In this document: positions 44,901 through 56,278 of the stretch, piece after piece
Layout: every line of letters starts with the position of its first letter
How positions within the stretch are numbered: the first letter of the stretch is position 1
Assembly (NCBI RefSeq): GCF_932526225.1
Contig: NC_064034.1
Location: 684,501 to 748,500 of the forward strand
Source: Nematostella vectensis
Lineage: Eukaryota > Cnidaria > Anthozoa > Actiniaria > Edwardsiidae
DNA: 64,000 nt
Reading direction: 5' to 3'
Translations under genes and position numbers: made by a program
The notes under the pieces: generated by a model
What the model was told of the DNA's origin: nothing
The model's database searches: none
The model's input: the letters and a program-made list of their open reading frames with translations, nothing else

Positions 44901-47900
44901 ATGCATTATATTAAATTCTCACTTACCCCATTTCAAGAAAAATCTGCCTGAACTGAGCTCTGACTTTCATGAGTGGGTGGAGATGACCAGATGTTACAGG
45001 TGTACCGAGTGCATCAAAATTGTACGCCTTGAACTCCTTGTCTCTCCAGGAGCCACTAGCAATGGAACAGGGTCAGTGAAGCATGGTATTAGTATACAGG
45101 GTTAGTTAAACATAGTATTACTAAAACAGGGTTAGTTAAACATAGTACTACTAAAACAGGGTTAGTTAAACATGATATTAGTATACAGGGTTAGTTAAAC
45201 ATGGTATTACTATACAGGGTTAGTTAAACATAGTATTACTAAAACAGGGTTAGTTAAACATGATATTAGTATACAGGGTTAGTAAAACATGGTATTACTA
45301 TACAGGGTTAGTTAAACATGGTATTACTATACAGGGTTAGTGAAACATGGGTATTACTATACAGGGTTAGTAAAACATGGTATTACTAAAACAGGGTTAG
45401 TTAAACATAGTATTACTAAAACAGGGTTAGTTAAACATGGTATTACTAAAACAGGCTTAGTTAAACATGGTATCACTATACAGGGTTAGTTAAACATGGT
45501 ATTACTAAAACAGGGTTAGTTAAACATAGTATTACTAAAACAGGGTTAGTTAAACATGGTATTACTGAAAAAACAGGGTTAGTGAAACATGGTATTACTG
45601 AAACAGGGTTAGTTAAACATAGTATTACTAAAACAGGGTTAGTTAAACATGGTATTACTAAAAAACAGGGTTAGTGAAACATGATGTTACTAAAACAGGA
45701 TTAGTTAAACATGGTATTACCAAAACAGGGTTAGTTAAACATGGTATTACTAAAACAGGGTTAGTTAAACATGGTATTACTATACAGGGTTAGTTAAACA
45801 TGGTATTACTAAAACAGGGTTAGTTAAACATGATGTTACTAAAACAGGGTTAGTTTAACATGGTATTACTAAAACAGGGTTAGTGAAACATGATATTACT
45901 AAAACAGGATTAGTTAAACATGGTATTACTAAAACAGGGTTAGTGAAACATGATATTATAAAAACAGGGTTACTTAAACATAGTATTACTAAGACCGGGT
46001 TAGTTTAACATGGTATTACTAAAACAGGGTTAGTGAAACATGATATTACTAAAACAGGGTTAGTGAAACATGATAATATTACACTATAGGGTTAGTGAAA
46101 CATTGCAGTTTGGGGCTTGAATTCTTTGTTGTGGAACATAATTAACAAAAAGAGCATTAACATACCTAAGCAACATATCTGCTGTTAGATCAGCCTCTAG
46201 TCTTTGTACTGACAAGCTAAAAGCTTTGCCTTTTGTCACATAAAAGCTTTTGATCACCCTAAAAGCAAACACATTGTGAGTGCTACATCACTAAGTATAT
46301 TGACACCTTTTGGATATAAATTGATTTAAATTGTTAAGATTAATTTACAATTTTTTTTTAAGATGAAAATAATTACTTACTGTGTTGTGACTAGCTTTCT
46401 CTTTTTCAATTCTTTTATTTTAGCTTCAGGTATATCATTATAATCATGATTAAGAACTTTAAGAAGCATAAGCTGTACACTATCGTCTATTTTTTCAACC
46501 TGTGAAAAATAATGGATAATACACAATTTAAACATCTAGCATCAAAATATACCTAGATTCATTGGTACCTTAAAAGATTAAACTCAGTACCTTTTTAAAG
46601 ACTCTAGGACCTCCCTCAGCTTGTTTATCAATACGTAACCACCCGGAAGACATAGCTTTACTAAAACCAATGTTAGCATGCTCACCAAGACTCTATCAAA
46701 AGACAAGAAAATGAGTAGCACACATAAAAAAAACATGTTATAACAGTTTATATTTCTAATATGGGCCATAAGTAGCACACAGCCAAAAAAACATGTTATA
46801 ACAGTTTATATTTCTAATATGGGCCATAATAAGTAGCACAGCCAAAAAAACATGTTATAACAGTTTATATTTCTAATATGGGCCATAAGTAGCACACAGC
46901 CAAAAAAAACATGTTTTAACAGTTTATATTTCTAATATGGGCCATAAGTAGCACATAGCAAAAAAAACATGTTATAACAGTTTATATTTCTAATATGGGC
47001 CATAAGTAGCACACAGCAAAAAAAACATGTTATAACAGTTTATATTTCTAACATGGGCCATAAGTAGCACACAGCAAAAAAACATGTTATAACAGTTTAT
47101 ATTTCTAACATGGGCCATAAGTAGCACACAGCAAAAAAAAACATGTTATAACAGTTTAAAATGATGGTTGAAGGCTTTCATAGAAAGTGCTCAATACTCG
47201 AAAGTAGAGCGGTGTATAGTGTTGGTTTGAGAAAAATACAAACTACATAGGTTTCCCTACAGGTCTGTTTCGTGGTTGCCCACTCATCAGGGGATTTAAC
47301 AGTTTATATTTCTAATATGGGCCATAAGTAGCACACAGCAAAAAAAACATGTTATAACAGTTTATATTTCTAATATGGGCCATAACAAGTAGCACACAGC
47401 AAAAAAAACATGTTATAACAGTTTATATTTCTAATATGGGCCATAATAAGTAGCACACAGCAAAAAAAAAAAACATGTTTTAACAGTTTATATTTCTAAC
47501 ATGGGCAAGAATGGGCTGAAGCCCTTCCACATACATAATCCAGAAGTGCCATTAGGTGAAAGAAGTCATCACCTATCGACTGATATAAACCCTCTTTCTG
47601 TCCCCCTCTCCCCTCCTAAGGGAGCAGACTTCTCATTATTTGTTAGTCAGCACCTATCGACTGATATCAATCATCTTTCGCCCCCCCCCCCCCTCTCCCC
47701 TCCTAAGGGCAAATTCACTGCACAGTCAATCTATTACCTATGTAGCCTACCTTTATATTGGATTGTGGCATTCCCCCCTCTGGTATGGCATCAAATACCC
47801 AAGCTTCATGGCTTCCATTCTCTGCTATCTGGTTCCCTTCATCAGTTAGTACAAGACTCTGAACTTGTCTTTGCTCTGTATTGATCAGCTGAAGCAATAG

Positions 47901-50900
47901 CAAAAGCAAGGGCTTGTCAGGATACAGAGTATGTACAATAACTGTTGAAAACTAAACACCGTTGAAGATGATGATAACAATGATGAATGGTGAATCTTTA
48001 ATCTTTAATCTTTAATCTTTAATAGTTATACTCCTAAAAAACAGTTAAGACTATACTAGGAGTTGAAAAAGAAAATACAATATGTAAATACAAAAGAAAA
48101 ATATAATAATAATAATTATCGGCCATCGGAGAAATAATTTAGGTTAAATTTAAAATGAAGCATAAATATATATTACTTGAAAATTATTGAAATTAGATAT
48201 TTGATAAAATTAAATAATTAATTATATATACATGAAATTAAAATTATCATCAATAGAGTGAATGCCATAAATGCATGAAATAGCCAACCAACAAGAATCA
48301 ACCCAGGCGCGAAACAAAGAATCTTTGCCTCACCCTTGAGCCAACTCCCGCTAGATTGGCAGCCGCTCCATGCATCCATGGCATGCACCCTAAAGATCAG
48401 AAACTAGTAAAAAAATATGTTAATTGTTAATATAAATGTTAAATAAAAATAAATATATCTTTTCATGCATATATATATGAATAGGTATTATTAATTGGTT
48501 TGGACTTTTAATAATAAACTGTCCTTGAACTTAGCTAACGAATCTGGGATTGTAGATAAATTTATACTGTTCCAAGTTCTTATAGTTCTTGGGTAAAATG
48601 AATATTTATAAGTGTCATTCAATGTTACAAGTTGATGGAAGGGCGCGCAGTTGGGTTGTCTTGAGACTCTTGTGATAGGTGTTACTTCGGGTGGAAAAGA
48701 TATACCAACAAGGCCATTGTAGATTTTATAGAACATATGTGCTTGATTTAATTGCCTACGTTGTTCCAAGGATTCCCATCCTAGTGAGTTGATCATAGGA
48801 GAAACACTACTATAGCGTGAGTAATCATTGAAAACAAATCTTGCTGCACGTCGTTGAATCATCTCAATCTTGTTTATATTACATTGTGTATATGGATTCC
48901 ATGCACTGGTGGCATATTCTAATTTAGGACGAACAAGTGTTCTATAGGCAGAGTCTTTTACTTCAGGAGAACAACCAGATAGAATGCGTTTCAAAAGGCC
49001 AAGGGTAGAATTTGCCTTTTTGCAGATGTTATCACAGTGTTCGTTCCATGATAGATTATCAGCGATGGTTACTCCTAAGTAGGGGGTAGAAGATGCTTGG
49101 GTTATACATTTTCCATCCATGGAGTAAGTAAACTTAACAGGTATTTTCTTTCGAGTAATTCCTAAATGATAACATTTAGAAACATTGAATTTAAGTTGCC
49201 AAGTTTTTGACCACACAGATAAACGATCGAGGTCTTGTTGTAAAGCTTGACAGTCCTGTAATGAAGCTACCTCTCTATATAATACACAGTCATCTGCGAA
49301 TAGACGAAGGTTAGATTGTATAGATGTTGAAATGTCATTAATAAACAATAGGAATAACACTGGGCCCAAAACAGAGCCCTGAGGCACGCCAGACACTACA
49401 GACTTGGATGAAGAAACAGTACCATTGACTGAAACACTTTGTTTGCGGTTTGATACAAATGCTTTGATCCAATTGAGCATATTACCTCTGATGCCATAAA
49501 AATCAAGTTTAATGAGCAGTTGTTGGTGCGGGACGGAATCAAAGGCCTTTGAGAAGTCTAATAATAAAACATCAGTTTGGCCACGAAAATTAATAGTTTT
49601 TGCCCAGTCATGAATTGCAGAGATTAGTTGAGTTTCACAGGAAAATTTTTCCCTAAATCCATGTTGTTGGTTGATAAGGATATTATGAGATGACAAGTGT
49701 TTGGCCATATGGCTGAGAATGATGTGTTCCATTATTTTACAGCAAATAGAAGTTAATGAAATGGGTCGATAATTGGCTGGCTCAGATTTCAAACCCTTCT
49801 TGTGAATCGCTGTGATTAAAGCATTTGACCAATCAGATGGAATCTTGTTGCAGTCGAAAGATTGTTGAAAAATGAATGCTAGCCAATGTGATATTGATTG
49901 GGAAACTTCTTTCAGAACATTTGCAGGAATTTCGACGGGCCCGCATGCCTTCTTGGGATTTAATTCAGATAATTGCTTACAGACTCCTTCAGCAGAAATG
50001 TGAAGATCTGGAATTGATGAATATGGTGAATTTCCAAGAACAGGTGTTGGTAGTTGTTCTTGTGTAAATACTGAATGGAAAAAAGTATTAAGAGTTTCAG
50101 CTTTATGTGCGTCTGTCACAGAAACAGAGGAATCATTGTTCTTTAAAGGCGGGATGCCAATAGACTCTGATTTGCTACTCCTTACATAAGACCAAAACTT
50201 TTTGGGATTATCTTTTAAGCTATTGCCTATGATGTTATTAAGATAATCATTATGGGAGTCTTTGATGAGCTTTGAAACCAGATTACGCTGACGCTTGAAA
50301 GCCTCCCAGTGTTGTTGATTTTTGGACTTAATGGCTTTTTTATGCATACGATCTTTCTTGCGCATTTCTCTTTTGATGTTGGTATTAATCCATGGTAATT
50401 TATATTTTGGGCGTGAAGATTTTTGTGGAATAAACTGAGATATCCCAGTAGACAATGAGGTTTTAAACAGGACCCAGTTTTCTTCAACTGTTCTCTTTTC
50501 TGGATTTTTGAAAATAATGATCATGATCACAAGATAAGAAGGGAGAAAGGGAAGAGAATAATACTGATATGATCTGCTAGCTACACAAAAAAGCTTGTTA
50601 AGATTGTGTTCTGCTTATGATAGCAGACCATGTCTTAAGTCTTTCATTGCCATAACGCCCTGAGACGCCTGTAAAATATAGGCCCAACTCCAAAACGTCA
50701 AAAATGCAAACTAAACATCACCAGACCCGGATACTCATAGATTCATCCAAGGCATAGACAACCTTCAAAAGCGCTTCTAAGCAATGTAATAGAATTGACT
50801 CTTTTGTCAAAATATCAACCTTAATTTCTGACCAATTCGTAAACAAATGCTTAAAAACTTAGAAACATTTCTTACCAAAAAAATTCCGAACTAAAAATAG

Positions 50901-52386
50901 AGACAAGCAAACACAGATCAAGTCACCAATAGATACCTTTATTGCGCTCCGTCAGGTCCCATTTTAAAGCATTCAGTCACAATAATCAGTGCTAGAACCT
51001 CCATTAGAAGCGAGTCACCATGTTTAGCCTGTTTTGCATGCCTGCGCTGCATCATGGGAGTAGATAGATAGAAACTTTATTAAAGTGTCATAAACAACCT
51101 CTAGCCGGGGATAAAACCCCTACTAATTGGGGGACACAAAAAAAAAGATAAAATTATAAAAATTATACTGATTATTAAAAATTTAAAATTGTAGATTCTT
51201 ACTGATAAAGCTAAATAAATAAATATATATATATATATAAATACATGTAAATTGATTGTAATCTATATGAAATTATGAAGAAAAAAAATGACTAGATTTA
51301 AAAATTATCATGCGGAACATAGGGCACAGCCCTTACAATTTTCTTGGAAACACCTTGACAGACAGGCGGGCAATCTCCTCCCCCATAATCATAACAGTTT
51401 TTTTTATAAATCTCTTTGCCCCGAAGCCAAACAAAACATTTCCAAGTCCAAGGAACCCAGAATAAGCCTGAAAACAATTTTTGAATAAGGTTGGGCAGCA
51501 AAGATGGCCCACATTGGAGAGTATGAGGCCATTCACCAGAAAATTCCTTTCTCACTTGGTGAAGCCCAGACAAGGAATTATCTCATTGAATCAACCTCAG
51601 CGTGCAAACATCCATAAGCACAGCATTAATTATGCCCAAAAAGACTTCATGATGTCCTAAGGCACTCTCCAGATGTGAAAAAGCTGTAATTTTTAAGCAA
51701 ATTACAAGCAAAACTGTTGTAAGCAACAGGCTGTAGCAGTGCCGTCGCTAGAAAGAAAAGGCACCGCAGTGCATTGTTGGAAACTTCAAGGCATACCGTC
51801 TTGGGTCAGCGGTAGCTTAGCTTAACTGGTAGTGTTGGACTTGAAATAGGGGGGGAGGTTTCTGTTTTCAGTCTGTTTTTCTTACAATGTTGCTCAAAAG
51901 TACCCAGGAGTACAGGGGTTAAAGTCTTAAAGTCATAATTCTTTATAGCTTGGGCTAATTTGTTCATCATGGGGTGATCATGACATTCTGTTGCTAAATC
52001 ATAATTACCATTATTGTCATTATGATGGGGTGTAAGGCACAGGATCTATTCATAAAACAATTCCACACATATCTTATTGTGCGTTATCATCCTAAAAAAA
52101 AGGTATTTTCTAATTGTATACAATGTAGTCTTTCTCATTAGGACATTTCGACCTTAATATCTTAAGACTGATCCTTAGATGATAATGTTAAATATATCTG
52201 AAAACAAGTGCAATTGACACTCATCAAGCTCCGACATCTCACCTCGCCAGCAGACTGAATACTCTTAACCAGGCCTACGATAATTTGGTGATCTTTGCCA
52301 AATTCCCGAGCGAGTTCAAAAGTATCAACTCCCCCATTTTTCTCTACTTCCTCTAGAAGCAGTTTTTCGAGGCTTTGTGAACCCAT
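41902..52386 (-). CDS. FARSA: Phenylalanyl-tRNA synthetase alpha subunit (cytosolic), complete
   Basis: Thirteen minus-strand exons: 52386-52243, 47888-47751, 46692-46591, 46499-46381, 46258-46166, 45055-44927, 44819-44704, 44605-44515, 44414-44315, 44203-44035, 43942-43865, 43649-43535 and 42007-41902. They total 499 aa (human 508). The enzyme charges tRNA-Phe as an alpha2beta2 heterotetramer; this subunit holds the class II catalytic core. The N-terminal winged-helix part starts [20 protein letters not shown]. Motif 1 is around [19 protein letters not shown], motif 2 is [19 protein letters not shown] and motif 3 is [36 protein letters not shown] and [19 protein letters not shown] match the Phe pocket region. 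The intron after exon 7 uses a GC donor (tcag|gcaagt); the others are GT-AG. Intron 1 hosts a CR1-like LINE. The gene is head-to-head with RNF170. Confidence 0.96.
42105..43165. repeat. 27-bp minisatellite in FARSA intron 12, about 39 copies
   Basis: Unit ttgttgtgtgtgtattgttg plus gctttag. Since 27 is divisible by three, several frames stay open on both strands (for example CVCIVGFSC or NTHTTTKAN repeats), giving false ORFs up to 158 codons. It is not derived from FARSA exons. Confidence 0.95.
43243..43363. repeat. Two-copy direct repeat of about 61 bp
   Basis: ctgagttagtttccacatca plus gagacggcttg-aatataataatattgttga occurs twice in FARSA intron 12. Confidence 0.9.
45066..46105. repeat. 30-bp minisatellite in FARSA intron 5, about 35 copies
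   Basis: Unit acagggttagttaaacatgg plus tattactaaa, alternating with actatacagg forms. On the minus strand it runs up to within about 15 bases of the acceptor of exon 6 (ttgctag at 45062-45056), so it supplies or replaces the branch-point/polypyrimidine region. Confidence 0.95.
46735..47505. repeat. 57-60-bp minisatellite in FARSA intron 2, interrupted once
   Basis: Unit aacatgttataacagtttat plus atttctaatatgggccataagtagcacacagc and an A-run of variable length. About 11 copies. A 140-bp unrelated segment (47158-47298) splits the array and looks like a small insertion. Confidence 0.92.
47565..47712. repeat. Two-copy repeat beside FARSA exon 2
   Basis: caccctatcgactgatat-like cacctatcgactgatat and a pyrimidine block cccctctcccctcctaaggg recur about 75-95 bp apart just downstream of exon 2 (in intron 2 on the minus strand). 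No exon sequence is included. Confidence 0.75.
47990..50525 (-). mobile_element. CR1-like LINE, 5'-truncated, with an intact RT frame
   Basis: A minus-strand open frame, 50530-48491 (about 675 codons), encodes a non-LTR reverse transcriptase in FARSA intron 1. It has [37 protein letters not shown], motif [15 protein letters not shown], motif [21 protein letters not shown], motif [12 protein letters not shown] (FADD intact), and a C-terminal [11 protein letters not shown] block typical of CR1/L2-like elements. The endonuclease domain is absent and the frame starts abruptly, so the copy is 5'-truncated at about 50520. The 3' UTR ends in a short tandem tail (attaaag repeats on the minus strand, 47993-48025), as CR1-clade elements do. 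The unbroken 2-kb frame implies a recent insertion. Confidence 0.92.
51058..51245 (-). mobile_element. Probable 3' end of a second LINE
   Basis: Forward tagatagatagaaactttat plus taaagtg reads on the minus strand as a cactttaataaagtttctatctatcta tail. A short tandem end after an AATAAA-like motif is the usual antisense signature of a LINE 3' end. No coding part is visible. Confidence 0.4.
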
Positions 52387-52691
52387 ATGAACGGAAGATG
52401 AAATGAAGTCAGGAAAATTTCATCAGATTTTCATCTAAAAATGTGCTATTTGAAAACCGCTGACCGTAATATGTGTCTGGCTAATATCGGTCGATAATAG
52501 TTCGGAAACACTTTCCGAAAATACTATGGGAAGAGGTTTTTCAAAGAAACATTGATGCCAGAATTTAGGCACAAGTGAAACCAGTACTGAGGTTGTATAC
52601 ATCTACATTGTCTGATTGCTTAGAATAAGAAAAACGGTGCATTGGTACGATTTAGTTCACCAGTCGATATTCTTTCGGGCAGATTTCCATC
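52387..52691. promoter_or_regulatory. Shared FARSA/RNF170 bidirectional promoter region
   Basis: Only 305 bp separate the FARSA start codon (minus, 52386) from the RNF170 start codon (plus, 52692). Both 5' UTRs and promoters must lie here, or in unseen upstream exons. I see no TATA box in a convincing position. This is an inference from geometry. Confidence 0.65.
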
Positions 52692-54659
52692 ATGGCGTCT
52701 AACGTTTACAGTATCTTTTCCCTACACCATGCAAGGGGCTCTATAATCGAGGGGATAGGAGACGAAGTGCTTCTAGCGCTTGTTACAACACTTATTCTTA
52801 TCGCGATAGTAAGTTTGATATACAATAGTCACTTTCGAATGCTGAATATCCACCCGCTACAAGCGGAGCAAGTCCGGCTTGCGCGAGACTGGTTAGGTAT
52901 CGGGACCGGAGGGACAGAGCAAGACAATAATGAGAGGGACGAAATACAGGCCCCCGAGCCACCAAGAGCTTTCTCTAATGACAGGCAATGCCCTGTATGT
53001 ATAACAGACGCTAGATTTCTCACAATGACAAACTGTGGTCACGAATTCTGCGGTAAGCGATATATACATCTCTACCATAATAGTCTTTGTATTGTGTACG
53101 TCATCATTCGGATATCTCAGGGGCTGGGGAGAAATCTAATTGAAAATTGATATAAATGGAGGCAATGGCTATTTAGCTGAGGATTCACAAGACGTAGAGC
53201 TCATTTACCTTAGATGTCAGGATTTGCTGTGAAGGAAAGGGGGGGGGGGGGGGGAGGGGGCTATAGGTAGGCTGTTTTTGGTGGCTCTTGGTGGGTACGT
53301 TCAGACCCTGAGAATGAACAGAACCTCAAAAGGAAACGTTTTGTATTGTCCTCTTTAATTTATTTTAGGCTAAATTCAGGATTCCTTATACCAACTGATT
53401 CAATTAATATCACAAGACCCCATGAAATAAAAGACTCAACCGTCTGTTTATTGATTTGTTTATTGCGGTGATACATCTGTTAGAGGTCTTAGAAATAGAA
53501 ATAGAAACAGATAATGGCTTGCAAATGATCATTATAAGTGTGTTACACATTATTTCTTATTTGAACAAGTTTATATTACAAAAACCAGATATTAGTCCAT
53601 GGTCAACCTCATTGCAGCGGTTGTCATTGAAGGCGATATTAAAAAAAAAATTTCTAAACAATTTGGAAGCAACACATCTAGTGGAAGTTGTTTGGCGATT
53701 CCCAATTCAATTCTCCCATCAATAGCCCTCAAATTGTGAGGGGTAGGCTGTAACTGTTAAAAGTAGAAAAGTAAAAAGTATGTAACTATGCTTCTATTTT
53801 TTAATCAGCACCATGTATTATTACATACTGGAGGCATGGCAGATGGCTAGGAGCAGTACAGTGCCCTGTTTGTCGACAACAGGTAACATATAATTTTTGC
53901 ACTAGTAATAAAACTAGAGGGCACAGCCACGCCCCTTACTGGTCATTTCTTTAAAAAAGGGGGGGGGGGGACACTATGGCACTGTTTTGCACTCTATACT
54001 ACATAATTTATCTTGGACTGCCTTGGTATCAAATCTAGGCACACAAGTCAACCCCAATCATTCCTAAACCTACAAAAATAGCCAGGGAAAGCTTCTCTAG
54101 AGCAAAAAGAAGTAGAAAGTCCCTTAACAAGAGGTTGGCAATGTTTTATTATTCTATTTTATGCACAAGTAACTCTGCATTCATTGTCTGCTTCACAGGT
54201 CAACTTGCTTTTTGCTAATTTTTCTTCTGAGGAGAGCTCTTCAGATGATTCCCACCAATGGCGGGGGGAAATCAATGAGTACAATAGAAGATTCTCTGGC
54301 CTGCCAAGATCGGTAAAGAGCTTAAATCTCACTTTCTCATGATTCTCAGTTGCCAGTTTTGACGTTTGACTTTTTCTCTTCAGGTTATGGAGCACCTTCG
54401 TGATCTACCCACCCTCCTGCGGCAACTGTTCAGTGAGCTGTTCTCTGTAGGAGGCCTTGTGTGGGTCCTGCGTATGCGTATAATCTTGTGCTTCTTTGCT
54501 GCAGCCCTGTATTTCATCTCTCCTCTTGATATCATACCAGAATCTGTGTTTGGTATACTAGGATTATTGGACGATGCCCTCATTCTGCTGTTGTTGTTAG
54601 TATATGTCACAGAGGCCTATAGGCAGTATGTAGCTAACATGGCTACAGGTAATAGATGA
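52692..54659 (+). CDS. RNF170: RNF170-like ER E3 ubiquitin ligase, complete
   Basis: Four exons, 52692-53052, 53809-53882, 54199-54312 and 54384-54659 (TGA), in phase, give 274 aa (human 258). RNF170 is an ER membrane RING ligase that ubiquitinates activated IP3 receptors. It has an N-terminal TM segment ([18 protein letters not shown], about residues 27-44). The RING-HC runs from [20 protein letters not shown] through [20 protein letters not shown] to PVC, with all eight zinc ligands. The conserved [11 protein letters not shown] follows, then a C-terminal DUF1232 region with two TM helices ([20 protein letters not shown]). The RING is split by the first intron between CGHEFC and APC. The ATG is the first in frame and preceded by tcatc. 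Confidence 0.95.
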
Positions 54660-56278
54660 CAGTGCTTATTGATGTCTGTAATCGTTGATGCCTGTGCTCA
54701 TTGATGTCTGTGCTCGTTGATGTCTGTACTCATTGATGTCTGTGCTCATTTTATTAGGAATTGTGCTATTATGGTCAGTTATCAAGAGTATAGTGACATA
54801 AAAGCCAAGTCAATAACGTATTTACCCGTAAATTAAAGTTTCCATGAATAAAAGGGTTGATTATTTTGGTAAGGCCAATGGTGAAGTAACTACTGCATTG
54901 CAATGTCCTTGTGCTTGTTGTTTAAAAGAAAATTGTGTTCCCCAGTCCCAGTTGGACATTGAGGAATTATGCAGTTACAGGGGTGGAAGTTTTTAAATAT
55001 TGTATACAAACCCCCTTTGGTCATCAGACAACCAAACTTAAAAAATGTCATAAAAGTTTCATTAGGTATGAAGGGAATTCAAGGAGATATCATGTGATGT
55101 GTAATGCCATCGCTTGTGTCACAAGTAGTGGTGTAGTAGAAAAATTATGGAACGAACCTAAGCAAAGTTTTGTCTTCAGCTCGGCTTCAGGCAGTGCCTA
55201 AATCTATTCATTATTTGTCACTCAAAACAGTGCTGTAGTGCTTAAAGGGGCCGGAACAAATATTGTTATAATTGTCGCTAATAATTCACTGTACTTTATT
55301 GTATGACATGCTACTTTGTATCAGAGATACTAGGGGGTGTATTTTGGCCTTTTAGAAATATTATATATATCTATTATATATTTTAAAATATTTTGCTTTG
55401 TGTATCGTAACATCAAACTTTGAGTCATTTTTGAGTGAGCAAGGTACATCCTCTACACAGTGGTAGGTCTCTAACAATAGAATTCATAATAAAATATACT
55501 AAATGACATTTATTTTAAAATTTTGCCCATTTTTATGCAAATATGAACTTTGTATCTATAAATATTTTCTTGTTTCTCACTATCACTGTACAAATGATAG
55601 ATTTGCAGTAGTTTTCTAAATTGCTCTACAAGCTGTTTTACATGCACAGCTTTCAAAATAACTTGGCAGTATTACTCTAAAATAGTGTGACATTTTGTAC
55701 ATTGTAGTTAAAATTGTTTATATTTTTTTCAAGTTAAGTATACTATTACTTTCTGATTACCCAACAACTCAACAATTTCAAAATTTAAAACAAAAGCCAC
55801 CACTGCATAGAACTTTGTAAACAACAGACCTCACCCACTATATAACACACAGACCTCATTTTTGAGGAACCGTTTCCTCCTGTTTTTCAAGAGGCTATCA
55901 CCATTATCAGTTTACAGCTACTGTCAGTAGCTTTATCAGTTTACAGCTACTGTCAGTAGCTTTATCACTTTACAGCTTTTGTGGGCATGCCTTATTTCAT
56001 TATTATCCTGGATTTTTTTTAGGTATTAAGCAAAAAGAACTTTGAATCAAAATGTACTAATAAAGATCTCCAATGTGCTTTAGTTACAGTACTCTACTTG
56101 GTTGGAGATCTCAGTCGCAAAAATTGGTTTCATACTGAAGCAGCAGTCCATTTTGTTTGTATCGACACATGCAGCAATAGGCCACACTATCTACCTCTTC
56201 GCCACATCATTAACCATCATTAAAGATGGTTATTATGGTATTTAATCATTGTCTTTATAAGCGTTAAACATAACACAC
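54660..56278. other. RNF170 3' UTR and convergent intergenic region
   Basis: After the RNF170 stop, a small repeat (tgctcattgatgtctg, 54662-54750) and AT-rich sequence follow, with AATAAA at 55488-55493 as a likely poly(A) signal. Three copies of tttacagctactgtcagtag lie at 55908-55985. The receptor gene ends at 56279 on the opposite strand, so the two genes converge. Confidence 0.6.

Noticed and set aside
51298-51573. 91-codon minus-strand frame in FARSA intron 1
   Set aside because: It is not recognisable as any family, has no splice context, and overlaps frames of similar length. It may be an old repeat.
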